From Paludibacteraceae bacterium (GTDB taxonomy: Bacteria > Bacteroidota > Bacteroidia > Bacteroidales > Paludibacteraceae): 64,000 bases of DNA. The notes beneath the pieces were generated by a model, which was not told the DNA's origin, made no database searches, and saw only the letters and a program-made list of their open reading frames with translations. Location of the stretch: positions 1 through 64,000 of the forward strand of contig JAFSTO010000071.1 in assembly GCA_017450435.1 (NCBI GenBank), read 5' to 3'. The position numbers were made by a program, and so were the translations under genes. Shown here one piece after another: positions 16,536 to 24,177 of this stretch; position 1 is the first letter of the stretch, and every line of letters starts with the position of its first letter.

Positions 16536-17558
16536 ATGAAAGATCAAATACAAAAAATCATTCTACCACTGCTGCTTGTTGGAGCAGCAGTGGTAGTCCT
16601 TGTATGGCAGCATGACGAGAAAGCGGTATATCACTGTCATCAGGGCTACGTTTTCGGCACGTACTACAACATTCGCTACTCTTCAACAAAAGACCTTGAG
16701 CAGTTGGTCCTAAAAACGATGCAGGACTTTGATAACAGCATGTCAACCTTCAACAAAGCATCGACCATCTCTCGTATCAACACCAACCAAAGCGACACGA
16801 CAGACCTGTTTTTCGAGCAGATGTACGCCGTTGCCCAAGAGATTTCCCAGTTAAGCGACGGTGCCTTCGACATCACTGTTGCGCCGCTTGTTAATGCTTG
16901 GGGGTTCGGTTTTCGAAACAAAGAGAAGGTTACGCCTCAACTGATTGACAGTCTGCGAAGCATCGTCGGCTACCGAACCATCAGTATTCATAATCATCAC
17001 CTTGTCAAGACTAACCCCTCCACAATGATTGACGCTTCTGCCATAGCCAAAGGTCAGGCATGCGACGTAGTGGCACAAGTGCTGAGCGACAATGGGTGCA
17101 AAAACGTGTTAGTCGATATAGGTGGCGAAGTGGTGTGTCGCGGCGTGAACGACAAAGGCGAGCCTTGGCGAGTAGGAATAACCAAACCGCAGGACGACCC
17201 CGATGGCAGCAAGCAGGAGTTACAAGAGATTATCAGCACCACCGGTCTCAATATGGCCACCTCAGGCAACTACCGTCAGTTCTACTACGACGGTGACGTA
17301 CGTCGCAGCCACACCATTGACCCACGTACAGGGTATCCTGCAGAGAGCGACATCCTCTCAGCCACCATTGCCACCACGTCGTGTATGCGCGCCGACGCTC
17401 TCGCCACAGCATGTATGGTTCTCGGCTCGGACAGCGCACTCGCACTGATAAACAGGCTGCCGGACACCGAATGCTATCTCATCTGCGCGACACAGGAAGA
17501 TAGCTTAATTATCAAAAAAACAACGGATTTTTTTGCACATGTCGAAAAAAAAGAGTAA
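16536..17558 (+). CDS. apbE: FAD:protein FMN transferase
   Basis: Covalently attaches FMN to Thr/Ser of target flavoproteins (for example RnfG/NqrC-type subunits) outside the cytoplasmic membrane. The 340-residue protein has an N-terminal membrane anchor or signal (IILPLLLVGAAVVVLVW) and ApbE motifs in order: YYNIRYS, FDITVAPLVNAWGFG, MIDASAIAKGQACD, VDIGGEVVCRG, TSGNYRQFYYDG and SHTIDPRTGYP. No Rnf/Nqr or other flavin-accepting gene is in the window. The stop codon TAA (17556-17558) is part of the -7 element of the next gene's promoter. Confidence 0.93.
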   Translation: MKDQIQKIILPLLLVGAAVVVLVWQHDEKAVYHCHQGYVFGTYYNIRYSSTKDLEQLVLKTMQDFDNSMSTFNKASTISRINTNQSDTTDLFFEQMYAVAQEISQLSDGAFDITVAPLVNAWGFGFRNKEKVTPQLIDSLRSIVGYRTISIHNHHLVKTNPSTMIDASAIAKGQACDVVAQVLSDNGCKNVLVDIGGEVVCRGVNDKGEPWRVGITKPQDDPDGSKQELQEIISTTGLNMATSGNYRQFYYDGDVRRSHTIDPRTGYPAESDILSATIATTSCMRADALATACMVLGSDSALALINRLPDTECYLICATQEDSLIIKKTTDFFAHVEKKE

Positions 17559-17563
17559 CTTTG
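17532..17563 (+). promoter_or_regulatory. Promoter of bamD, overlapping the apbE stop codon
   Basis: TTTG (17532-17535), 20 nt, TAACTTTG (17556-17563): a full consensus match. The TAA of the -7 element is also the apbE stop codon. Confidence 0.8.
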
Positions 17564-17603
17564 CACACTAATTTGGAATATTGTGCCGTTGTCGGACAGA
17601 CTA

Positions 17604-18416
17604 ATGCAGAAAAAAGTATATAAAATATTTCTTTCCGTCCTGTTAACACTATGTGTAACAGGTTGTGGCGAGTTTCAGAAACTGCAGAAGTCCACAGACC
17701 CTGAACTCAAGTACACCAAAGCGATAGAATACTTCAACGCCGGCAAGTATTCAAAAGCGCAAATGCTCTTTGACGATGTGAGTGCTTATTACAAAGGGAC
17801 TGAGCGTTCTGAAGACGTGTTAATATATCTTGCCCGTTGCTACATGGGTCAGAAAGACTACGCCTCTGCAGCAGAATACTACTCCGCCTACACGCGCAAC
17901 TATCCCAAAGGTAAAAGCATCATGGAGGCGAGTTTCATGGTAGCACACGCCAACTATATGGACTCACCCGACGCCAGGCTTGACCAGGCGCAGACAAAAA
18001 AAGCCATTGAGTATTACACCATCTTCGTGGAGCACTACCCCGATAGCCAGTATGCAACTCAGGCATACGACGAGATGCGGGAGATGCTTGACAAACTGGC
18101 GCAAAAAGAGCTGTATTCAGCTCAACTATACTACAACCTCGGCACCTACCTCGGCAACAACTATCTATCAGCAGAGACCGTAGCACGCAACGCGATAAAG
18201 AAGTATCCATCAAACAAATACCTTGAGGAGTTTGCGTGGATAATACTCAAGTCAAAGTACCAACAGACGCTCAACAGCATTGAGTCACTGAAAGACGAGC
18301 GCGCACGCGACACACAGGACGAGTATTACAACTTCATAACCGACTATCCCGGGTCAAAACACCGCCGCGAAGCGGACAATATTAACAAACAGATACTGAA
18401 GATTATCGGAGGATAG
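17604..18416 (+). CDS. bamD: Outer membrane assembly lipoprotein BamD
   Basis: Lipoprotein of the beta-barrel assembly machine at the inner face of the outer membrane. The 270-residue protein has a signal peptide ending CVTGC (Cys21) and about five TPR-like helix pairs (YTKAIEYFNAGKYSKAQMLF, EDVLIYLARCYMGQKDYASA, and a later AQLYYNLGTYLGNNYLSAET). ATG 17604 is preferred: it gives a clean basic start (MQKKVYK), while an in-frame GTG at 17583 would add seven residues and lies close to the expected transcription start. In Bacteroidetes bamD is often followed by an omega-like subunit gene and coaBC, as here. Confidence 0.92.
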   Translation: MQKKVYKIFLSVLLTLCVTGCGEFQKLQKSTDPELKYTKAIEYFNAGKYSKAQMLFDDVSAYYKGTERSEDVLIYLARCYMGQKDYASAAEYYSAYTRNYPKGKSIMEASFMVAHANYMDSPDARLDQAQTKKAIEYYTIFVEHYPDSQYATQAYDEMREMLDKLAQKELYSAQLYYNLGTYLGNNYLSAETVARNAIKKYPSNKYLEEFAWIILKSKYQQTLNSIESLKDERARDTQDEYYNFITDYPGSKHRREADNINKQILKIIGG

Positions 18417-18501
18417 AATTTGAAGATTGAATTTCAATAACAAAGTTAAGCCTTCGCCTAAAAACGCTGAAAAACGAAACTAATAAAACAACAATTATAT
18501 T

Positions 18502-18840
18502 ATGGATTACAAGAAAATTCATGCCCCTCATACCACGGTCACCCGCGATATGAACCAACTTGCAGATGAGGTTGGAAATGTTTATGAGACAGTGGCAATC
18601 ATCAGCAAACGTGCCAACCAGATTTCGTCAGCCCTAAAGAAAGAGCTGGATGCCAAACTTCAAGACTTCTCGGTACCTCAGGAGGGAATAGACGAGGTGT
18701 TTGAGAACAAAGAGCAGATAGAGATTTCCAAGAGCTACGAGCGTCTTCCGAAGCCTACGTTGATGGCAACTCAGGAACTTATTGACCACCAGCTCATCTA
18801 TCGTAACGGCTCACGCGATGCCGCTCTACAAGCCGAGTAA
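18502..18840 (+). CDS. RNA polymerase omega-like (Rpb6-type) subunit
   Basis: A 112-residue protein of the Bacteroidetes omega/Rpb6 family. VYETVAIISKRANQISSALKKELDAKL contains the omega-type helix pattern (A-x-x-R-A-x-Q) that clamps the beta' subunit; the rest is charged and specific to the phylum. Its position between bamD and coaBC parallels the rpoZ/coaBC neighbourhood of many bacteria. coaBC starts 1 nt after the stop (TAA, C, ATG), so translation is probably coupled. Confidence 0.8.
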   Translation: MDYKKIHAPHTTVTRDMNQLADEVGNVYETVAIISKRANQISSALKKELDAKLQDFSVPQEGIDEVFENKEQIEISKSYERLPKPTLMATQELIDHQLIYRNGSRDAALQAE

Positions 18841-18841
18841 C

Positions 18842-20056
18842 ATGTTACAAGGCAAACATATAGTAGTAGGTATCAGCGGGGGAATAGCTGCATACAAGAT
18901 ACCTGCTTTAATCCGTCTTCTGAAGAAAGGCGGAGCAGAAGTGAAAGTCACGACCACAAGGAACGCCCTTGAGTTCGTGACTCCACTTGTTTTAGAGGCC
19001 TTATCCAACAACAAAGTATATACGGACGTGTTTGCTACAGGTAATGACCACACGACCGAGCATATATCTTTGCCTGATTGGGCAGACCTGATGATTATAG
19101 CCCCCGCCACCGCCAATATCATCGGCAAATGTGCTAACGGCATAGCCGATGATGCGCTCAGTACCACGTTTCTTGCGATGCGCAAGCCCGTGCTTATTGC
19201 TCCTGCGATGAACGCCAATATGCTCAGCCACCCCGCCCTACAACAGAACCTCGAACGTCTTGGTCAATACGACAACTGCACTATACTGCCGACCGCTAAC
19301 GGCTTTTTAGCCTGCGGCACAACCGGTGACGGCAGGATGTTGGAGCCTGAAGAGATTATTCTTCAGGCAGAGACACTACTTACCAAACAAGACTTGAAAG
19401 GCAGACGGGTGGTGATAACCGGTGGACCGACACGGGAAAAAATTGACCCCGTACGATTTATTTCCAATTTCTCTACCGGCAAGATGTCGGTTGCGTTAGC
19501 AGAGGAGTGTGCCGGACGCGGTGCAGAAGTAACATTAGTGCTCGGTCCGTGCGAAGCGCATCCACAGCAGCTTCCGCTAAACAAGATAAAAACGATAAAC
19601 GTCGAGTCCGCAAGAGATATGTATTCAGCAGCTGTTGAAGCATCCAATGATGCTGATATGGTTATTCTTTGTGCTGCCGTAGCAGATTACCGCCCGTCAG
19701 AAACAGCGGAGCATAAAATAAAGCGCTCGGCAGATGACGGAGGCAGTGAACGACTGCAGCTGAACCTGACAGAGAACCCCGATATATCGGCTGCAATAGC
19801 GGAAAACAAACACGACGGACAAAGACTTATAGGCTTTGCCTTAGAGACGGACAACGAACTGGAGCACGCCCGCCATAAGCTTCATCGCAAAGGACTGGAT
19901 TATATTGTTCTCAATTCTCTACGCGACCAAGGTGCCGGATTTGGGGGCGACACCAACAAAGTGACCATCATAGCCCGCGATGGCAGACAAGCTGAATGTC
20001 CGTTGGAGAGCAAACGACAGACAGCAAAAGATATAATTGACTTTGTTTGCAGATAA
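18842..20056 (+). CDS. coaBC: Bifunctional phosphopantothenoylcysteine synthetase/decarboxylase
   Basis: Two steps of coenzyme A synthesis. The 404-residue protein has the flavoprotein decarboxylase CoaC first (GISGGIAAYKIP, PAMNANMLSHP, then NGFLACGTTGDGRM with the catalytic Cys at 158 as in E. coli), then CoaB with GGPTREKIDPVRFISNFSTG and CAAVADYRPSE. The start at 18842 is chosen because it begins MLQGKHIVVGISGG; an earlier in-frame start would overlap the preceding gene by 59 nt. Confidence 0.95.
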   Translation: MLQGKHIVVGISGGIAAYKIPALIRLLKKGGAEVKVTTTRNALEFVTPLVLEALSNNKVYTDVFATGNDHTTEHISLPDWADLMIIAPATANIIGKCANGIADDALSTTFLAMRKPVLIAPAMNANMLSHPALQQNLERLGQYDNCTILPTANGFLACGTTGDGRMLEPEEIILQAETLLTKQDLKGRRVVITGGPTREKIDPVRFISNFSTGKMSVALAEECAGRGAEVTLVLGPCEAHPQQLPLNKIKTINVESARDMYSAAVEASNDADMVILCAAVADYRPSETAEHKIKRSADDGGSERLQLNLTENPDISAAIAENKHDGQRLIGFALETDNELEHARHKLHRKGLDYIVLNSLRDQGAGFGGDTNKVTIIARDGRQAECPLESKRQTAKDIIDFVCR

Positions 20057-20271
20057 CACATGATGCAGGGAACCTACCGAGCCTTCACCTTCTTTTATCG
20101 TTGTTCACAAATTTAACAACATAAACCTTCTGTTCACTAATTTAGCAAATTTAACGAATTATACGAAGTAACTTTTCTACGGATTTTACATATTAAACAA
20201 AAAACCAAGTTTTATGTTTGTATGTTGATACCTATGTACATTTTGCCGTGCAAAGACTCGTAATTCAACGA

Positions 20272-20319
20272 AATAGTCGGACGAGATGTTTTACACATCG
20301 TCCGACTATTTTCTTTTCA
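20272..20319. terminator. Bidirectional terminator between coaBC and the DUF3276 gene
   Basis: A perfect 13-bp stem, AATAGTCGGACGA (20272-20284) with TCGTCCGACTATT (20298-20310), followed by TTTCTTTTC on the plus strand and TTTCGTT on the minus strand. It serves two convergent genes. Between coaBC and this hairpin (20057-20271) I see no gene. Confidence 0.85.
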
Positions 20320-20337
20320 GGAACAACTGTTTAATGC

Positions 20338-20730
20338 TTATTTTCTATTGAAAAAACCGAACAAACCGGCTTTCTGCTCCTTGTTATCAGAAGTTTCATT
20401 CTTCTCTTGCTCAACTGCCTGATCATCATTCGGAACAAAAGGCACACGCTCTTCGATATCGCCCAATTGCTCCTTAACATATCCTATGACGTCCTCCAAG
20501 CCCTCTACAAAATGAGCGAAATCCTCCTTGTAAAGAAATAGCTTATGTTTCTCGAAACTTGGAGGTTCAGCCTCACCCATTGAGCGCTTCTTACTCTCGG
20601 TAATGCACACATACAAGTCTGCATTACGAGCCTTCTTTACATCCAAATAATAGATGCGCTTACCTGCCTTTACTGAACGGGAATAAACAATCTCCGGTTC
20701 TCTGCGGTCATCTGCTTTACGATTGTCCAT
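20338..20730 (-). CDS. PUR-alpha-like DUF3276 protein
   Basis: A 130-residue protein of the Bacteroidetes DUF3276 family, whose fold resembles the nucleic-acid-binding PUR repeat of eukaryotic PUR-alpha. The core is IVYSRSVKAGKRIYYLDVKK, then DLYVCITESKK and KHKLFLYKEDFAHFVEGLEDV; the tail is acidic and ends in GLFGFFNRK. A consensus promoter lies upstream on the minus strand. Binding to single-stranded nucleic acid is known only for the fold, not shown for this protein. Confidence 0.88.
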   Translation of the reverse strand: MDNRKADDRREPEIVYSRSVKAGKRIYYLDVKKARNADLYVCITESKKRSMGEAEPPSFEKHKLFLYKEDFAHFVEGLEDVIGYVKEQLGDIEERVPFVPNDDQAVEQEKNETSDNKEQKAGLFGFFNRK

Positions 20731-20764
20731 AATAAGTTTGAAAGTTAATTGATAAAAGCCGACA

Positions 20765-20796
20765 CAAAATTACAACTAAATATTCACACATGCAAA
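20765..20796 (-). promoter_or_regulatory. Promoter of the DUF3276 gene
   Basis: On the minus strand TTTG (20796-20793), 20 nt, TAATTTTG (20772-20765). Full consensus, 35 nt upstream of the ATG. Confidence 0.8.
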
Positions 20797-20886
20797 TAAT
20801 TGACCAAAAAAAACGCATTAAAAACAAGTTTTTAATCATTTTTCGAATAAAAAAAGAATTTTATTGTATAACCGCAAAAAAAATAG

Positions 20887-20894
20887 TAACTTTG
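20887..20894 (+). promoter_or_regulatory. Promoter -7 element of nusB
   Basis: TAACTTTG at 20887-20894, with TTG ending 20 nt upstream at 20866 in place of a full TTTG. The ATG is 118 nt downstream, leaving a leader of about 110 nt. Confidence 0.65.
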
Positions 20895-21012
20895 CACAAT
20901 ATTATTTGTAACATACGCTTATTGTGAACATAGGTCTCCCATGCGCACGTTGCAAGGCAATAAACAGCATAATTAAAGCAGTAACAAATAGAACATAATT
21001 AACACAAAGAAT

Positions 21013-21966
21013 ATGATAAACCGCACACTGATTCGTACCAAGGTCATCCAGACATTGTTTGCACACTACAAAAACGAGGGGAACACGCTGCTAACAGCCA
21101 AGAAGGAACTTCTACATAGTTTTGACGATGTGTATTGTCTATACATGTTGATGCTTGAGATGTTCAACGAGATGGTCAATCAGGCAGAAGAGCGCAATGA
21201 GTCAGAGAAAGAGCGCGCACGCATAACTCATCAGAGCTACAAGCAGAACCTGAATTTCATCAACAACCGCCTCGCATCGCAGTTGTTCAACAACCGTCAG
21301 CTCCGTTCCTTCATTGAGCAAAACCACTTAGGCTGGGATGCCGCACATGAGTCACTGCGCCTGCTTTGGAAAGAGATATCCGAATCGGAAGCATATACGG
21401 AATATATGAGTATAGAGTTCCCCACATACGAAGACGACAAACAAGTGTGGAGAAAGATTATAACCAACGTCTTGGCCGACAACCCCACATTAGAAGATGC
21501 CTTAGACGAACTGGAGGTTGCGCTTGACCACAAGGGTTGGACAACGGATATGAACATCGTACTCTCATACGTAGTAAAAACCATCAAACGCTTCAAGTCG
21601 GACAGCAATCCCGACCATAGACTTCTTGAGATGTTCGACTCAGAGGACGAGTTAACATTTGGCAAAACCCTATTACAGAACGCCATTACCAACGAAGCAG
21701 AATACCGTACGATGATTGAGGCGCACCTGAAGAACTGGGACATCAACAGAATAGCGTACATCGACCTTATCATCATGCAGACTGCTATCGCCGAACTTAC
21801 CTCGTTTCCTGAGATTCCCATACAAGTCACACTCAATGAATACATAGAGATTGCAAAGGAATATTCAACTAACAAAAGTCACGGTTTTATCAACGGAGTA
21901 CTTGACGAGATTATTAAAGAACTGAAACAACAAAACAAACTCATTAAAGCGATCACGATAGATTAA
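21013..21966 (+). CDS. nusB: Transcription antitermination factor NusB (long form)
   Basis: RNA-binding component of the rRNA antitermination complex. The 317-residue protein has the NusB fold at the C-terminus (NRIAYIDLIIMQTAIAELTS, IPIQVTLNEYIEIAKEYS, then SHGFINGVLDEI) and begins RTLIRTKVIQTLFAHY. The middle roughly 150 residues are an insertion typical of Bacteroidetes NusB; proteobacterial NusB is about 140 residues. It is followed by yajC after 118 nt, the usual order in this phylum. Confidence 0.93.
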   Translation: MINRTLIRTKVIQTLFAHYKNEGNTLLTAKKELLHSFDDVYCLYMLMLEMFNEMVNQAEERNESEKERARITHQSYKQNLNFINNRLASQLFNNRQLRSFIEQNHLGWDAAHESLRLLWKEISESEAYTEYMSIEFPTYEDDKQVWRKIITNVLADNPTLEDALDELEVALDHKGWTTDMNIVLSYVVKTIKRFKSDSNPDHRLLEMFDSEDELTFGKTLLQNAITNEAEYRTMIEAHLKNWDINRIAYIDLIIMQTAIAELTSFPEIPIQVTLNEYIEIAKEYSTNKSHGFINGVLDEIIKELKQQNKLIKAITID

Positions 21967-22084
21967 GTCATATCATTTACTTTTCCTTCTCCACCAATTT
22001 GGAAAACCAAACGAATGAATTAATAAAATGGAGAAAGGCAAAAAACATAATTAAACATAAACTATTAAAAATAATTATACAACT

Positions 22085-22429
22085 ATGGAATTATTAACTA
22101 TTTTACTCCAAGCAGAGCTGGAGAATCAGACCGGTAGCCAGTGGGGTTTCTGGATTATGATGATTGCAGTATTCGTAATCATGTGGTTATTTATGATTCG
22201 TCCCCAACAAAAGAAACAAAAAGAACTGGAACAGAAACGCAGCAGCATGAAAGCCGGCGACAAGGTCGTGACAGCCGGTGGCTTGCACGGCAAGATTGAC
22301 AAAGTGCAGGATGACACATTCATGATAGAGATTGCCAAAGGCATTATAATCAAAGTGGACAAAGCCTCTGTTTTCGAAGAACCCACTGTGGAAAAGAAGG
22401 AAGATAAGAAAGAGGATAAGAAAGACTGA
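22085..22429 (+). CDS. yajC: Preprotein translocase subunit YajC
   Basis: Accessory inner-membrane protein of the SecDF-YajC complex. The 114-residue protein has one transmembrane helix (WGFWIMMIAVFVIMWLFMI), then the conserved RPQQKKQKELEQKRSSMKAG and DKVVTAGGLHGKIDKV. The C-terminus is a Lys/Glu/Asp-rich tail. Its stop overlaps the next start (TGATG), implying coupled translation. Confidence 0.93.
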   Translation: MELLTILLQAELENQTGSQWGFWIMMIAVFVIMWLFMIRPQQKKQKELEQKRSSMKAGDKVVTAGGLHGKIDKVQDDTFMIEIAKGIIIKVDKASVFEEPTVEKKEDKKEDKKD

Positions 22430-22914
22430 TGCCAAACTCTTTAGATAGTAATTTCAAAAAGTCTCTGCAACAAATATTGCAGAGACTGAAGGCGTTTGTG
22501 ATATCAACGGATGCGTTGATGTTCTGCTTTTTTATCATCTTAGCAACAGGCATTTGGTATATACACTCACTGAAAAAGGAGTCCAATACCGGCACTCAAC
22601 AAGAGCAATCGTCATCACAACAGATAATCAACTACACAGACAAACAGCTTGTCCAGCAAGTTAAGCCTCGTGGCGAGCCTCGTGGTAGCGAGATAATACT
22701 TTTCCCGTCAGAGGTGAAGATTACGGCACGTATTGACATGGAGCATTACCATGACATAAGCGCAGACGACTTTAGCGCTGTATGTACATACTCGCCCAAG
22801 GCGGACACACAGCTGCCAATAGAAGTGAGTTGTTCATCTCCATACGTAACGTCATTCCGCTTTCAGCCACAAACAGCAGAATACATAATACAAAAGGACG
22901 CTTCTAAAAATTAG
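22429..22914 (+). CDS. Short YbbR/CdaR-like membrane protein
   Basis: A 161-residue protein with one N-terminal transmembrane helix (ALMFCFFIILATGIWYIHSL) and a periplasmic tail (LFPSEVKITARI, IEVSCSSPYVTSFRFQP, EYIIQKD) that resembles the C-terminal part of the YbbR-domain protein found after yajC in Bacteroidetes. Family members there are, to my knowledge, about twice as long, so most of the YbbR repeat region seems absent. The usual next gene, coaE, is also missing; a sugar aminotransferase gene follows after 38 nt. Confidence 0.65.
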   Translation: MPNSLDSNFKKSLQQILQRLKAFVISTDALMFCFFIILATGIWYIHSLKKESNTGTQQEQSSSQQIINYTDKQLVQQVKPRGEPRGSEIILFPSEVKITARIDMEHYHDISADDFSAVCTYSPKADTQLPIEVSCSSPYVTSFRFQPQTAEYIIQKDASKN

Positions 22915-22952
22915 TTTTAGTGTTGTCCAATAAAAATAATTAAGCAAGACCT

Positions 22953-24101
22953 ATGAGAAAAATTCAGATGGTTGACCTGCAGACCCAGTATCAGGAGATT
23001 AAGGAGCCGGTAGATGCAGGCATACAAGAGGTTATAGATAGTGCCTCATTCGTCAAAGGCGAGAAGGTGCAGCTATTTCAGGAGCACCTTGCCCAATGGT
23101 TAGGTGTAAAGCACGTGATAGCCGTTGGAAATGGCACTGACGCTTTACAGATAGCACTTATGTCATTAGGACTCAAGCCCGGCGACGAGGTTATCACACC
23201 GACCTTCACCTTTATAGCCACCGCAGAGGTGGCCGGACTGCTGGGTTTCACACCGGTGGTGGTAGATGTTGATTTTGACACATTCAACATGTCGGCAGAC
23301 GCAGTTCGTCGAGCCATCACCCCAAAGACCAAAGCAATAGTGCCCGTACACCTCTTCGGTCAGTGCGCCGAGATGGAGGAGTTACTTAGTATAGCACGTG
23401 AGCACAACTTGTACGTAGTAGAAGACGCCTGCCAAGCTATCGGCAGCGAATATACGTTCAGTGATGGTCAAAAGCGCCAAGCAGGCTGTATGGGACATAT
23501 AGGTTGCACCTCGTTCTTTCCCTCGAAGAACCTCGGTTGCTACGGTGATGGCGGAGCACTATTCACCGATGATGACGCTTTAGCAGAGCGGATCCGAGTG
23601 ATTGCCAACCACGGCATGACCATACGTTACCACCATGACCTGATAGGTGTCAACTCTCGTTTGGACTCTATTCAAGCAGCAGTTTTAGAGGCAAAGCTGC
23701 CTCATCTGAAAGCCTATACCGCAGCGCGTCAGTCGGCAGCAGCGTATTACGACAAGGCTTTTGCGGGTAATCCGCACCTGCTCATCCCCGGGCGCTCGCC
23801 CCACTCCACTCATGTCTTCCATCAGTACACCCTGCGCTTAGTGCCACCGGCAGGCGTGGAAGCCTCAGTTTATCGCGACAATGTACGCAACGAGCTGCAA
23901 CAACGAGGCATACCGGCAATGATTTATTATCCTGTGCCGCTACACATGCAGAAGGCATACCTTGACCCACGCTATAAGCAAGGCGACTTTCCATCGGCAG
24001 AACGACTGGCAGCATGCGTACTATCGCTACCGATGCACACCTGTCTCGACCAAGAGCAACTTGAGTACATAACCACGAACCTGCTGCAGATAGTGAAATA
24101 G
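22953..24101 (+). CDS. DegT/DnrJ aminotransferase, WbpE-like
   Basis: A PLP-dependent sugar aminotransferase of 382 residues. GNGTDALQIAL, PTFTFIATAEV, VHLFGQCAEM and the PLP-lysine segment CTSFFPSKNLGCYGDGGA (Lys192), with RYHHDLIGVNSRLDSIQAA, closely follow Pseudomonas WbpE. WbpE aminates the C3 keto group of UDP-3-keto-GlcNAcA on the way to diacetamido-uronic acids. In Porphyromonas gingivalis the related PorR is needed for anionic LPS, to which T9SS cargo is attached. A WlbA-like dehydrogenase for the preceding step lies at 29096-30082. The exact substrate is inferred from similarity. Confidence 0.85.
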   Translation: MRKIQMVDLQTQYQEIKEPVDAGIQEVIDSASFVKGEKVQLFQEHLAQWLGVKHVIAVGNGTDALQIALMSLGLKPGDEVITPTFTFIATAEVAGLLGFTPVVVDVDFDTFNMSADAVRRAITPKTKAIVPVHLFGQCAEMEELLSIAREHNLYVVEDACQAIGSEYTFSDGQKRQAGCMGHIGCTSFFPSKNLGCYGDGGALFTDDDALAERIRVIANHGMTIRYHHDLIGVNSRLDSIQAAVLEAKLPHLKAYTAARQSAAAYYDKAFAGNPHLLIPGRSPHSTHVFHQYTLRLVPPAGVEASVYRDNVRNELQQRGIPAMIYYPVPLHMQKAYLDPRYKQGDFPSAERLAACVLSLPMHTCLDQEQLEYITTNLLQIVK

Positions 24102-24177
24102 AACGGGGAAATGCCTAAAAGACGTCTCCCTGAAAGAAGCGAACATATTAATATCCGAAAAAGTCTGACTCACCGTC

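Noticed and set aside
21297-21875. 192-codon frame opposite nusB
   Set aside because: Shadow of the NusB reading frame; Ser/Met-rich translation without domains.
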